A stretch of 64,000 nucleotides of DNA from contig CAAFOY010000081.1 in the NCBI GenBank assembly GCA_900764695.1, forward strand, positions 14,257 to 78,256. Reading direction: 5' to 3'. Positions 55,156 to 64,000 of the stretch are shown one piece after another. Source of the stretch: Lachnospiraceae bacterium. Lineage in GTDB: Bacteria > Bacillota_A > Clostridia > Lachnospirales > Lachnospiraceae. The notes beneath the pieces are model-generated. The model was given only the letters and a program-made list of their open reading frames with translations. It was not told the origin of the DNA and made no database searches. Within the stretch, counting starts at the first letter, position 1. Each line of letters starts with the position of its first letter. The translations under genes and the position numbers were made by a program.

Positions 55156-55345
55156 ATTACGGATTGTGAGACAAAATCACCCCTGGAAAACGTAAAATAT
55201 GTCAATTTTCTTCTCCAATAGCCACCGATTACGGAATCTAGCAACCGAAACACTATATAATCCGTAAATCATAGAAAAAAGCTTGTCTGTTCGTCACCGA
55301 TTACGGAATCTAGCAACTGAAACACGCTATATAATCCGTAAATGA
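55156..55345. repeat. Array B: three palindromic units, period 72 bp
   Basis: ATTACGGA begins at 55156, 55228 and 55300, exactly 72 bp apart. The second and third units share CACCGATTACGGAATCTAGC and end in the complement TCCGTAAAT (55261, 55335) after TATATAA. The first unit is worn. The arms differ from array A only after ATTACG. Confidence 0.88.
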
Positions 55346-55408
55346 AAGAAAAGGTTTGTCCCAATCATTGGTGATACAATACCGACACAATATTCTGACA
55401 ACAAAAAA

Positions 55409-55433
55409 CACAGGGCTGATTCACAGCCCTGTG
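55409..55433 (-). terminator. Terminator of the carbamate kinase gene
   Basis: CACAGGGCTG and CAGCCCTGTG form a 10-bp stem; on the minus strand it is followed by TTTTTTGTTG. A short run of repeated ATATCCAAATA/ATCAATAT motifs (55478-55527) lies between it and the gene. Confidence 0.92.
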
Positions 55434-55533
55434 CCATTGTCATTATATCTTGTTTTAATAATGGTTTTAATATATCCAAATATCAATATACTAATATATC
55501 CAAATACCAAATATCAATATATCCAAACCTGAA

Positions 55534-56466
55534 TTATTCAATTATTGTTCCGACTTTTCCACGGATTCCTTCTTTAGCTTTTGAAAGGTTTGTAATTATA
55601 GCCTTACGTCCCTTGCCGGCTAATACGAATGAAAGTGAAGCATCAATCTTAGGTAATGATGTTACAGGATCAAAGTGTCCTTCATCGATTAACTTCTGAG
55701 CTTCTTCAGCAGTAAGGTTCTTTAATTCTTCCTGTGTGCCGTTGTTGTCGATTGTAAGGTAATCGTTTGATGTAAGAATCATAAGAGCAGAAGCGTCTAA
55801 CATGTCAGCTAACTTAGCTGCTGTGTAGTCTTTTTCAATAACTGCGCTGGCACCCTTTAAACCTGTACGCTGTTCAAGAACAGGAATTCCGCCACCACCT
55901 GCTGCAATAACAAGCTGGTGAGCATCAACTAAAGCCTTGATAGCATCAATTTCATAAATATCAATAGGCTTAGGGCTGGCAATTATTCTTCTATAACCAT
56001 CCTGATCCTCTTCGTATTCAACATAGTTACCTTTCTTCTTTTCGTTTTCAGCTTCTTCCTTAGTCATTAATCTGCCGATAACCTTAGAAGGAGCATTGAA
56101 AGCTCTATCGAAAGGATCAACACGAACCTGAGTGATAATAGTACTTACAGGTTTGTAAATTCCTCTGTGAAGTAATTCAGTACGAATAGCATTCTGAAGG
56201 TCAAAACCGATATATCCCTGACTCATTGCACCACAAATTGACATAGGAGCAACTGTTCTGTCAGGATCAAGTCTTGAATATTCAGTCATGGCTGTCTGAA
56301 TCATACCAACCTGTGGTCCGTTACTGTGAGTAATAATAACTTCATATTTTTCTTCTACTAAATCAGCAATAGCCTTTGCTGCTGCCTTTACACGTTCCTG
56401 CTGCTTAGGAAATGATTCACTGAAAGCATTTCTTCCTAAAGCAACAACTACTTTTTTATTCTCCAT
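55534..56466 (-). CDS. arcC: Carbamate kinase
   Basis: The 310-residue amino-acid-kinase-fold enzyme makes ATP from carbamoyl phosphate and ADP. It has VVALGRNAFSES at the N-terminus, where the usual motif is ALGGNA, GPQVGM near 50, IAAGGGGIPV near 212 and IEKDYTAAKLADML near 235. An AAGGAGAC site precedes the ATG at 56466. No arcA, arcB or carbamoyltransferase is adjacent, so it is not in an arginine deiminase operon here; purine or allantoin breakdown is another route that uses it. Confidence 0.93.
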   Translation of the reverse strand: MENKKVVVALGRNAFSESFPKQQERVKAAAKAIADLVEEKYEVIITHSNGPQVGMIQTAMTEYSRLDPDRTVAPMSICGAMSQGYIGFDLQNAIRTELLHRGIYKPVSTIITQVRVDPFDRAFNAPSKVIGRLMTKEEAENEKKKGNYVEYEEDQDGYRRIIASPKPIDIYEIDAIKALVDAHQLVIAAGGGGIPVLEQRTGLKGASAVIEKDYTAAKLADMLDASALMILTSNDYLTIDNNGTQEELKNLTAEEAQKLIDEGHFDPVTSLPKIDASLSFVLAGKGRKAIITNLSKAKEGIRGKVGTIIE

Positions 56467-56535
56467 AATACTGTCTCCTTAAACGTAAAAACTATAAAAT
56501 TATTTTAAGATAAATTAGCACAAAATGCAATATTA

Positions 56536-58455
56536 TTAGTCAAGTTGGTCAGATAAAATCTCCCATTGATCCATAAGTTCATCTAATCGTTCACTTATTT
56601 CATTCTGTTCTTTGCTAATTTCGTTAAGTTTTGCGGAATTAGTGGAAACAGCAGGATCTGCTAATAACTCATCCAGTTCATTTAATCTGTCTTCTTTTTC
56701 TTTAATTTCTTTTTCGACTTTTGAAATATCATTTTTCAATTTTCTAGTCCTTGCGGCTTCAGCCTTCCTTTCTAAATAATCCTGCTTGCCGGAAGAAGTA
56801 GAAGTAACTTTTTTCTCCTTTTCAATGGCAGGCGCATATGTTTTGGTTAACTCTTCGCATTTTTCTTCGTAATAATCGTAGTTGCCAAGATAGTTAATTA
56901 TTTTAGTATTTGTAAGTTCAAGAATTCTTGAAGCAGTCTGGTTAATAAAATAACGGTCATGAGATACATAGAAAACAGTTCCGGTATAATTATTAATGGC
57001 ATTTTCAAGAATTTCTTTAGATGTCATATCCAAATGGTTAGTAGGTTCGTCAAGGATAATAAGATTAGCCTCTGAAAGCATAAGCTTAGCAAGAGAAAGA
57101 CGACCTTTTTCGCCTCCGCTTAAATCCTTTACAAGTTTGAAAACATCATCTCCGGTAAACATAAAAGCGGCAAGAGTATTTCTAATCTTAGTATTAGTCA
57201 TATCAGGGTAAGCATCAGCAATTTCCTCGAATAAAGTGTTAGAATCTTCAAGGTTGTGATGTTCCTGATCATAATATCCTATATGAACGTTAGTGCCAAG
57301 CTTTACAGTTCCGGCATCAGCACTGATAATATCATTAATAATCTTAAGAATAGTAGTTTTTCCTGTTCCGTTATCGCCAATTAAGGCAACGTGTTCACCA
57401 CGTTTGATTTCAAAACTAATATCAGAAAAAAGATGAAGATTATCAAATGATTTTGAAAGTCCTTCAACTGTCAAAACATCATTACCGCTTATACAGTCAG
57501 GTTCTAACTTAATATTCATTACATCTTTTAATTCTTCAGGTTTATCAATTCGTTCCATATTGGCAAGAGCTTTTTCACGGCTTTCAGCACGCTTATAGAA
57601 CTTTTCCTGCTTATAAGAACGAAGCTTTGCAATAACCTCTTCCTGGTGCTTGATTTCACTTTGCTGTTTCAGGTAAAGATTCAGCTGTGCCTGACGTAAT
57701 TGTTTTTTCTTAACCGAAAAATCAGAGTAGTTGCCATCATAAACGTGGCAGTGTGTATTTTCAATTTCAATTACCTTAGTAACTATTTTGTCGAGAAAAT
57801 ATCTGTCGTGGGCAATTATGAGAACTGCACCATTATAGTTAGATAAATATGTTTCAAGCCACTTGATTGAAGTAAGGTCTAAGTGGTTGGTAGGTTCATC
57901 AAGCATAATAATGTCAGGCTTTTCAAGAAGAAGCTTGCAAAGGGCAACTCTTGTTTTCTGACCGCCGGAAAGAGTACCAACCTCTCTGTTAAAGTCATCC
58001 TCAGTAAAACCTAAACCTTTAATAACACCTTCGATTTCACTTTTGTATGAATAGCCATTAAGTAATTGAAAGCGATGTTCCAAATTAGTGTAATTTTCCA
58101 TAAGCTTGTGAAGTTCATCACCTGAAACACCGGACATTGCCTTTTCATATTCAACAAGTTTCTTTTCCATATTTATAATATCAGCCTTAACGGATTTTAC
58201 TTCATCATAGATTGAATTGTGTGAAGCAAGATCTTGGTACTGAGCAAGATATCCTATAGTCTTGTTTTTACCAAGGGTGATTGTACCGTTATCAGCACTA
58301 AGTTCACCCATTATAATTTTCATAATAGTAGATTTGCCTGCTCCGTTATTACCGACAATGGCAGCTTTCTCACCATCGTTTACGAAAAAAGAGCAGTCGT
58401 CCAAAATTGTATCTACACCGTAAGATTTAGATATATGATTACATGATAATATCAT
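56536..58455 (-). CDS. ABC-F family ATPase (YdiF/Uup-like)
   Basis: Start ATG at 58455, 7 bases after AGGAGG; the frame runs up to 58506 without a start signal. The 639-residue protein has two ATPase domains without membrane helices: Walker A GNNGAGKST and GDNGTGKTT, signatures LSGGQKTR and LSGGEKGR, both with DEPTNHLD Walker B, joined by a charged linker (about 230-320), and a C-terminal coiled coil (about 545-639). ABC-F proteins act on the ribosome. It looks like a housekeeping member rather than an antibiotic-resistance type, but that distinction is inference. Confidence 0.93.
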   Translation of the reverse strand: MILSCNHISKSYGVDTILDDCSFFVNDGEKAAIVGNNGAGKSTIMKIIMGELSADNGTITLGKNKTIGYLAQYQDLASHNSIYDEVKSVKADIINMEKKLVEYEKAMSGVSGDELHKLMENYTNLEHRFQLLNGYSYKSEIEGVIKGLGFTEDDFNREVGTLSGGQKTRVALCKLLLEKPDIIMLDEPTNHLDLTSIKWLETYLSNYNGAVLIIAHDRYFLDKIVTKVIEIENTHCHVYDGNYSDFSVKKKQLRQAQLNLYLKQQSEIKHQEEVIAKLRSYKQEKFYKRAESREKALANMERIDKPEELKDVMNIKLEPDCISGNDVLTVEGLSKSFDNLHLFSDISFEIKRGEHVALIGDNGTGKTTILKIINDIISADAGTVKLGTNVHIGYYDQEHHNLEDSNTLFEEIADAYPDMTNTKIRNTLAAFMFTGDDVFKLVKDLSGGEKGRLSLAKLMLSEANLIILDEPTNHLDMTSKEILENAINNYTGTVFYVSHDRYFINQTASRILELTNTKIINYLGNYDYYEEKCEELTKTYAPAIEKEKKVTSTSSGKQDYLERKAEAARTRKLKNDISKVEKEIKEKEDRLNELDELLADPAVSTNSAKLNEISKEQNEISERLDELMDQWEILSDQLD

Positions 58456-58545
58456 GATAAATCCTCCTAAAATATTTGTGTTTGCTAACAGTGAACAGTT
58501 TACCATAAAAAGACAAAATTTTAAACATATTAGAATGACAAATAT

Positions 58546-58574
58546 TTGACAATCTTTAGGCTAATAACTATAAT
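58546..58574 (+). promoter_or_regulatory. Consensus sigma-A promoter of the rex operon
   Basis: TTGACA (58546-58551), exactly 17 bases, TATAAT (58569-58574): both boxes perfect. It lies 67 bp before rex. Confidence 0.92.
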
Positions 58575-58640
58575 TGAAACTATATATTGTAGTCTGGGGA
58601 TAGTGTCGGATTACAAGCACTTAAGCAAGGAGAATAATTA

Positions 58641-59276
58641 ATGAACAAAATATCAAAGGCGGTGGTTACAAGGCTGCCCCGATATTATAGATATTTAGAT
58701 GAGTTGCGCCAGCAGAATGTGGAGCGTATATCTTCTAAGGAACTGAGTAAACTTATGAATGTAACTGCTTCTCAGATTAGACAGGATTTAAATAATTTCG
58801 GAGGTTTTGGGCAGCAGGGATACGGATATAATGTACAGTATCTATATGATGAAATCGGAAAACTTTTAGGACTTGATGTAAAGCACAAGATGATAATAGT
58901 TGGAGCGGGAAATCTTGGTCAGGCTATTGCAAACTACGGTAACTTTAGAAACAGAGGATTTGAAATTGCTGCATTGTTTGACAAGAATCCTGACTTAATA
59001 GGAAAGAAGACAGCTCACGGTCAGATTTTGGATATTGCAGATATTTATGATTATGTAAAAAAACATAACGTGGAAATTGTTGCATTAACATTGCCAAAGG
59101 GACCGGCTAAAAAGATAGCACAAAAGCTTGTAGAGTGTGGAGTAAAGGCTTTTTGGAACTTTGCACATACAGATTTAAGTTTTTCAGATGATATTATAGT
59201 AGAAAATGTTCACTTATCAGAAAGTTTAATGAAGCTTACATATAGAATTTCAGAAAAGAACGATTCTAAGGAGTAA
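58641..59276 (+). CDS. rex: Redox-sensing transcriptional repressor Rex
   Basis: The 211-residue protein has the winged helix RLPRYYRYLDEL...SSKELSKLMNVTASQIRQDL (1-60), FGGFGQQGYGYNV, and a Rossmann domain with VGAGNLGQAI near 93. Rex senses the NADH/NAD ratio and represses fermentation genes. AAGGAG precedes ATG 58641. It heads a run with nnr 3 bp later, which repairs damaged NAD(P)H, a fitting partner. I see no Rex operator at its own promoter. Confidence 0.97.
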   Translation: MNKISKAVVTRLPRYYRYLDELRQQNVERISSKELSKLMNVTASQIRQDLNNFGGFGQQGYGYNVQYLYDEIGKLLGLDVKHKMIIVGAGNLGQAIANYGNFRNRGFEIAALFDKNPDLIGKKTAHGQILDIADIYDYVKKHNVEIVALTLPKGPAKKIAQKLVECGVKAFWNFAHTDLSFSDDIIVENVHLSESLMKLTYRISEKNDSKE

Positions 59277-59279
59277 TAT

Positions 59280-60761
59280 ATGAAAAATATTGTTACAGGT
59301 ACAGATATGAAAAAGGTAGACAGTTATACCATTAATACAATTGGAATACCGTCGTTGGTTTTAATGGAAAGGGCTGCACTGAGTGTGGCAGAGATTGTCT
59401 GCAAGAACCAGTTAAAGGATAAGAAAATACTTGTGGTAGCAGGTGTTGGAAACAATGGGGCAGATGGTGTCGCAATCTGTCGAATATTACATTTAAAAGG
59501 TTACAACACAGAGTTGTACATTTTAGGTGACATATCAAAAGCCAGTACAGAATTTAAACAGCAGCTTTCCATTGCACATAATATTGGAATTAACATAGTT
59601 GGTGATTATAACGATGCAGATGTTATTATTGACAGTATTTTTGGAGTAGGCTTATCCCGAAATGTGGAAGGTGTATATAAAGATGTTATTTCAAAAATCA
59701 ATAAGGGAAGGAACATTGTATATTCAGTTGATATTCCGTCAGGTGTTAGTGCGGACACAGGTAAAATCTGTGGCGTTGCAGTAAAGGCTAATTGCACTAT
59801 AACTTTTGGAAGTTATAAAATTGGTACTGTTTTATATCCTGGAGCAGAATATTGCGGTCAGGTTGTTGTGGCAGATATCGGATTTCCTCAGGAAGCTTAT
59901 GAACAGATAGAAGAGCAGGTTAAAACTGCAACATTAGAGGATTTTAATTTTATTCCACCAAGACCTAATTATTCTAATAAAGGCACATATGGCAAGATTT
60001 TGATTATAGCAGGAAGTAAGGATATTTCCGGTGCGGCGGTTCTTTGTGCTGAAGCGGCATTTAGAGTTGGGGCAGGATTAGTTCGTGTATTTACTGCAGA
60101 ACAGAACAGACAGATTATTCAAAGATTACTTCCGGAAGCAATGGTGAATACTTATGATGTACATCATTTTAATATGAAATCATTGGAAGCATGCCTTAAG
60201 TGGTGTGATGTTGTTGCCATTGGACCGGGAATTGGAACAGGCGTAATTCAAAAGAACATGATTGAAAAAGTTCTTGAATATAATTTGCCAACAGTTATAG
60301 ATGCAGATGGGATTAACAATATTTCAGAAGACGAAAGATTGAAAAAGAAGTTACACAAGAATGTTGTAATTACACCTCATTTGGGAGAAATGAGCAGATT
60401 TTTAAATATTCCGGTTGAGGAGATTGCTTCTAATCTGATTAAATATGGAAGAGAAGTTAATTATAAATATAACATTAACTGTATTTTAAAGGATGCAAGA
60501 ACAGTTATTACAACGGAACAGGAGACTTTCGTTAATCTGTCAGGTAACAGTGGAATGGCTACAGCAGGTTCAGGCGATGTTTTAACAGGGATAGTTGCGG
60601 CGCTTATAGGCATAGGTGTTGAATTTAATAACGCAACTGTTTTGGCACCATACATTCACGGATTGGCGGGGGATAAAGCTATGGAATATGTGTCAAAGAC
60701 ATCAATGATGGCAACAGATATTATTGAAGGAATAAAGATTTTATTTAAAGGAATGAGATAA
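59280..60761 (+). CDS. nnr: Bifunctional NAD(P)H-hydrate repair enzyme (epimerase + dehydratase)
   Basis: The 493-residue fusion has an N-terminal YjeF epimerase (about 1-215: VAGVGNNGADG, SIFGVGLSRNVEG, SVDIPSGVSADTG) and a C-terminal ribokinase-like dehydratase (about 228-490: NKGTYGKILIIAGS, AIGPGIGT, VITPHLGEMSRFL, GNSGMATAGSGDVLTGI). It restores NADHX and NADPHX. It starts 3 bp after rex and its stop overlaps alr by one base (TAATG). Confidence 0.96.
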   Translation: MKNIVTGTDMKKVDSYTINTIGIPSLVLMERAALSVAEIVCKNQLKDKKILVVAGVGNNGADGVAICRILHLKGYNTELYILGDISKASTEFKQQLSIAHNIGINIVGDYNDADVIIDSIFGVGLSRNVEGVYKDVISKINKGRNIVYSVDIPSGVSADTGKICGVAVKANCTITFGSYKIGTVLYPGAEYCGQVVVADIGFPQEAYEQIEEQVKTATLEDFNFIPPRPNYSNKGTYGKILIIAGSKDISGAAVLCAEAAFRVGAGLVRVFTAEQNRQIIQRLLPEAMVNTYDVHHFNMKSLEACLKWCDVVAIGPGIGTGVIQKNMIEKVLEYNLPTVIDADGINNISEDERLKKKLHKNVVITPHLGEMSRFLNIPVEEIASNLIKYGREVNYKYNINCILKDARTVITTEQETFVNLSGNSGMATAGSGDVLTGIVAALIGIGVEFNNATVLAPYIHGLAGDKAMEYVSKTSMMATDIIEGIKILFKGMR

Positions 60762-61948
60762 TGAAAGATATAGAAAAATACTTTAGAGTATATGCTGAAG
60801 TAAATTTAGATGCAATAATTAAAAACATAGAAATGATGAGAGAAAAAATTAAACCTGAAACAGGAATTGTAGGAGTTATTAAGACAGATGGATATGGTCA
60901 TGGAGCTGTACCCATTGCAAAAGCACTTGAAAATGAATGCGTTGGTTATGCAGTAGCAACAGCTTGGGAAGGACACAATCTTAGAAGACACGGCATTGAT
61001 AAGCCGTTGTACATACTGGGAGTTGTTCCTGAAAACCTGTGCGATTTAGTAATTAACGAAGAAATGTTACCACCTATATTTACATATAAGATGGCTAAAG
61101 CTTTTTCAGATCACGCAGTTAAGTTAAACAAAATAGTTAAATTTAACATTGCAGTTGACACGGGAATGAGCAGAATAGGTTATATTCCAAGTGAAGAAGC
61201 AGTAAATGAGGTCGTAGAAATAAGCAAGCTTCCAAATGTGGAGATTGAATCTGCATTTACTCATTTTGCAAAGGCTGATTATGTCGATAAGTCTTTTGCT
61301 GAAAAGCAGTTTAAGGAATATAACGATTTTATTGCCAAGGTAGAAGCAAAAGGTGTTAAAATACCAATTCATCAGTGTGCAAACAGTGCAGCTATGATGG
61401 AAATGCCTGAAACTTCCCTTACAATTTCAAGAGCAGGAATCTCAATGTATGGTTTGTATCCATCAGAAGAGATGGATAAGGATAATATGAAATTAATACC
61501 TGCAATGTCTATATACAGTCACGTTGTATATGTTAAGAACATTGAAAAAGGCAGAGGCGTAAGCTATGGTCAGACATTTGTGGCAGATAAGCCGATGACA
61601 ATAGCAACTATTCCTGTTGGATACGGAGACGGATATCCACGAAACTTAAGCAATAAAGGCTATGTTCTAATTAATGGTAAGAAATGCAACATTCTTGGAA
61701 GAGTTTGCATGGACCAGTTTATGGTTGATGTAACAGGTATGGATGTTAAGGAAGGGGACAAGGTTACTCTTGCAGGAAAAGATGGTTCAGAGGAAATATT
61801 AATTGATGATTTGGCAACGTTAGCCGGAACATTTAATTATGAGTTTGTATGTGACCTTGGAAAAAGAGTGCCAAGAGTGTTTGTTAAAGATGGCAAAATA
61901 GTTGGCACAAAGGACTACTTTGAAGATGATTATGAAGTAGAAATATAA
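60761..61948 (+). CDS. alr: Alanine racemase
   Basis: A fold-type III PLP enzyme of 395 residues: the PLP lysine in [12 protein letters not shown] (about 40-46), the second catalytic Tyr in RGVSYGQTF near 268, and VGYGDGYPR and CMDQFMVD. It makes D-alanine for peptidoglycan. Position after nnr and before mazF matches a common Firmicutes order. Confidence 0.97.
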   Translation: MKDIEKYFRVYAEVNLDAIIKNIEMMREKIKPETGIVGVIKTDGYGHGAVPIAKALENECVGYAVATAWEGHNLRRHGIDKPLYILGVVPENLCDLVINEEMLPPIFTYKMAKAFSDHAVKLNKIVKFNIAVDTGMSRIGYIPSEEAVNEVVEISKLPNVEIESAFTHFAKADYVDKSFAEKQFKEYNDFIAKVEAKGVKIPIHQCANSAAMMEMPETSLTISRAGISMYGLYPSEEMDKDNMKLIPAMSIYSHVVYVKNIEKGRGVSYGQTFVADKPMTIATIPVGYGDGYPRNLSNKGYVLINGKKCNILGRVCMDQFMVDVTGMDVKEGDKVTLAGKDGSEEILIDDLATLAGTFNYEFVCDLGKRVPRVFVKDGKIVGTKDYFEDDYEVEI

Positions 61949-62024
61949 TTTTTTATTATATTTTGAATACACATTACAAAAATTGGAATACTTATATATA
62001 AATAAACAATTTTTGGAGTGTGAA

Positions 62025-62372
62025 ATGGTTATTAGACGAGGGGATATATATTATGCAGATCTGCGACCTGTTGTAGGCTCTGAGCAGGGAGGAATAAGAC
62101 CTGTTCTGGTTATTCAAAACGATACGGGAAACAGGCACAGTCCAACAGTAATTGTTGCGGCAATCACATCAAAAATGACTAAGGCTAAACTGCCGACTCA
62201 TGTAAAAATAGACTGTGACAAATGCAATATTATAAAAGATTCAATTATTTTATTGGAGCAGTTAAGAACAATCGACAAGAAGCGATTGAAAGATAAGGTT
62301 TGTCATTTAGACAGCGAAATGCTTAAAATAGTGGACAAAGCATTATTAATTAGTTTGGAATTAGATACATAA
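62025..62372 (+). CDS. mazF: MazF/PemK-type mRNA interferase (EndoA)
   Basis: ATG 62025 follows GGAGTG by about 6 bases; the in-frame start 61983 has no site. The 115-residue protein opens [20 protein letters not shown], followed by [26 protein letters not shown] and [13 protein letters not shown], very close to B. subtilis NdoA. In Bacillus the antitoxin gene lies between alr and the toxin; here that interval is 76 bp and holds no gene. The name ndoA is equally suitable. Confidence 0.94.
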   Translation: MVIRRGDIYYADLRPVVGSEQGGIRPVLVIQNDTGNRHSPTVIVAAITSKMTKAKLPTHVKIDCDKCNIIKDSIILLEQLRTIDKKRLKDKVCHLDSEMLKIVDKALLISLELDT

Positions 62373-62464
62373 GCTTAGTTGACTATTAATATATAAAATG
62401 TTAAAATTTCTAGTGGTTTAAATTAGAAATAGAAATAAAGAAGATTACGGAAGAGAGGATTAAT

Positions 62465-63193
62465 ATGTCAGGACATTCAAAATTTGCGAATATTAAACAT
62501 AAGAAAGAAAAGAATGATGCAGCAAAAGGTAAGATGTTTACAATCATCGGAAAAGAAATCGCTGTAGCAGTTAAGGAAGGCGGAGCAGATCCAAATAATA
62601 ACAGCAAGCTTCGTGATGTTATTGCAAAGGCAAAAGCAAACAACATGCCTAATGACACAATTGAAAGAGGAATTAAGAAAGCAGCAGGAAATGCAAGTGC
62701 AATTAACTATGAAACAGTAAGATATGAAGGATATGGTCCTAATGGTATTGCAATTATTGTTGATGCACTTACAGACAACAGAAACAGAACAGCAGCTAAT
62801 GTTAGAAACTGTTTCACAAAAGGTGGTGGAAATGTAGGAACACAGGGTTGTGTAGCATATATGTTCGACGAAAAGGGACAGATTATCATTGATAAGGAAG
62901 AATGTGATATGGATCCTGATGAACTTATGATGACTGCAATTGATGCAGGAGCTGAAGATTTCCAGGATGAAGAAGACAGCTATGAAGTTATTACAGATCC
63001 TAACGAATTTAGCGTAGTAAGAGAAGCATTAGAAGCAGCTGGAGTTGCTATGGCACAGGCTGAAGTTACAATGATTCCACAGAATTATGTTGAATTAACA
63101 GATGATGAAGCAATTAAGAAGATGAACATTATTATTGACAGACTTGATGAAGATGAAGATGTTCAGCAGGTATATCATAACTGGGATGAATAA
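62465..63193 (+). CDS. YebC/PmpR-family regulatory protein
   Basis: The 242-residue protein begins SGHSKFANIKHKKEKNDAAK and has GGADPNNNSKLRDVIAKAKA and YEGYGPNGIAI, the marks of the YebC/TACO1 family. Members act as transcription regulators or, as shown more recently, as ribosome-associated factors that help at proline stretches. GAGAGGA precedes ATG 62465. It is 92 bp after mazF, and a terminator follows. Confidence 0.95.
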   Translation: MSGHSKFANIKHKKEKNDAAKGKMFTIIGKEIAVAVKEGGADPNNNSKLRDVIAKAKANNMPNDTIERGIKKAAGNASAINYETVRYEGYGPNGIAIIVDALTDNRNRTAANVRNCFTKGGGNVGTQGCVAYMFDEKGQIIIDKEECDMDPDELMMTAIDAGAEDFQDEEDSYEVITDPNEFSVVREALEAAGVAMAQAEVTMIPQNYVELTDDEAIKKMNIIIDRLDEDEDVQQVYHNWDE

Positions 63194-63221
63194 TATTAGA
63201 AATATTTACATATAAAAAAAG

Positions 63222-63267
63222 ATGGTTTCAAGCGTTAAAGAAAATAAAGTTTGAAACCATTTTTTTA
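63222..63267 (+). terminator. Terminator after yebC
   Basis: ATGGTTTCAAGC (63222-63233) pairs with GTTTGAAACCAT (63249-63260) and runs into seven T. Confidence 0.92.
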
Positions 63268-63295
63268 TTACAAAGATTGAAATTAGTATATAAAA

Positions 63296-63326
63296 GAAGC
63301 TATAGGGATAGGTAACCTATAGCTTC
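63296..63326 (-). terminator. Terminator of the minus-strand membrane gene
   Basis: GAAGCTATAGG (63296-63306) pairs with CCTATAGCTTC (63316-63326). On the minus strand TTTTATAT follows. It faces the yebC terminator back to back. Confidence 0.85.
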
Positions 63327-63363
63327 AGAGGATTAGAAGAATAGTCAAGAGAGTTAATAAAGA

Positions 63364-63984
63364 CTATTCTTCATATAGTGTATGAAAAATCTGTTCTGTA
63401 AGTTCATCTATTAAAGGTTCGTCAGCATTTTCAAATTCCATCATAAGAGCCTTTTTAATACGTTCAGCTCTTGAAAAGAAAAGAATTTCATTAGGCTGGC
63501 TTAAGTCAAGTCCCTGATCTAAATCGCTAATTTTCAAATTATCATTAGCCCAGGTATTAATGCTGTCAATAAGTTTATCCTCTTCAGCAGCTTCAATCTT
63601 AACTTGCTTAGCATGCATAAAAGAAACAATTCCGGCTATTACAAAAATAATAAAAACACCACCCATTACAGAGTAGAACAACCATGAAGTTTCTGCACTG
63701 ATTGGAAGAACAATAACCTTGGCAATAATTAAAGCCATAAGAACAAGTCCAACTCCACCAACAATAAGCATTGTTGCAGCAGAAGATTTAATGTCTTCAT
63801 ATTTGTCTGAAAGTTTCACATAGCTGTTGACCTTATCAGTTGAAAAAACATCAATGTTAGGAACGTACTGTGATTCTTTATTATCTGTTGTTCCGTTATA
63901 ATCTTTATTAGTTAAATTATTATCTAAATTATTATTTTCAGAAGCTGTTTCAGCTTCATTTAAAATATTATTATTATCAGCCAT
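63364..63984 (-). CDS. Two-helix membrane protein of unknown function
   Basis: 206 residues. An Asn/Asp/Glu-rich N-terminus of about 65 residues is followed by two membrane helices (about 70-92 and 102-124) and an acidic soluble C-terminal half with FFSRAERIKKALMMEF and a TEQIFHTLYEE end. CGGAG lies about 7 bases before the ATG at 63984. It has no signal peptide or known domain; both ends are probably in the cytoplasm. Upstream sequence is cut by the window edge, so an operon cannot be judged. Confidence 0.8.
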   Translation of the reverse strand: MADNNNILNEAETASENNNLDNNLTNKDYNGTTDNKESQYVPNIDVFSTDKVNSYVKLSDKYEDIKSSAATMLIVGGVGLVLMALIIAKVIVLPISAETSWLFYSVMGGVFIIFVIAGIVSFMHAKQVKIEAAEEDKLIDSINTWANDNLKISDLDQGLDLSQPNEILFFSRAERIKKALMMEFENADEPLIDELTEQIFHTLYEE

Positions 63985-64000
63985 ATTAATTCTCCGTTCT

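Noticed and set aside
54889..55345. CRISPR array
   Set aside because: The 72-bp units are similar through most of their length, are palindromic and have no unrelated spacers; no cas genes are in the window.

Overview
The window is AT-rich, with Gram-positive ribosome binding sites (AGGAGG a few bases before the start), TTG/GTG starts, a tryptophan T-box, a Rex regulator and Sec signal peptides. Gene content (EF-G paralogue, ThiM/ThiE/ThiD salvage, mixed-type phosphofructokinase, high-cysteine HCB-like protein, Lys-rich FN3 surface proteins) points to an anaerobic Clostridia chromosome, most likely Lachnospiraceae. The species cannot be named from the sequence alone.

Layout. 1-5.9 kb: a four-gene acylation-type operon (MBOAT acyltransferase cut by the window edge, acyl-adenylating ligase, SLC13-type carrier, secreted SGNH esterase). 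6-9.1 kb: ABC ATPase plus FtsX-type permease. 9.1-19.7 kb: prephenate dehydrogenase on the minus strand, an EF-G-like GTPase, then a complete trpEGDCFBA operon behind a T-box with a TGG specifier. 19.8-33.2 kb: an accessory island. It begins with a decayed transposase and a 1551-residue secreted WapA-like RHS toxin, followed by about 8 kb of AT-rich small ORFs, a displaced toxin tip attached to a duplicated piece of RHS core, two further RHS core scraps, a duplicated 330-bp intergenic module, and several probable immunity genes, some frameshifted. 33.2-38.1 kb: a TPP riboswitch with thiM-thiE-HAD phosphatase, then thiD and a CytX-type HMP permease, interrupted by a 188-bp palindrome. 38.1-41.4 kb: two envelope proteins, a membrane-tethered PP2C phosphatase with a Ser/Asp-rich tail and a YkuD-like protein that seems to lack its catalytic Cys. 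41.4-54.7 kb: leuS, two small helical proteins, a Cys/Gly-rich protein, an intracellular-type subtilase, icd, an FN3 surface protein, an ABC exporter, pfkA and ppk1. 54.8-55.4 kb: a gene-free array of palindromic units with a period near 72 bp. 55.5-64 kb: carbamate kinase and an ABC-F ATPase on the minus strand, then the rex-nnr-alr-mazF-yebC run and a minus-strand two-helix membrane protein.

How it works together. The trp operon is expected to be switched on by uncharged tRNA-Trp and the thi genes switched off by thiamine pyrophosphate. The RHS island has the architecture expected of contact-dependent antagonism: one expressed toxin plus a downstream store of old tips and immunity genes built by recombination. 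The most unusual items are the RHS island with its duplicated noncoding module, the 72-bp palindrome array, the PP2C/dead-YkuD pair and the acylation operon.
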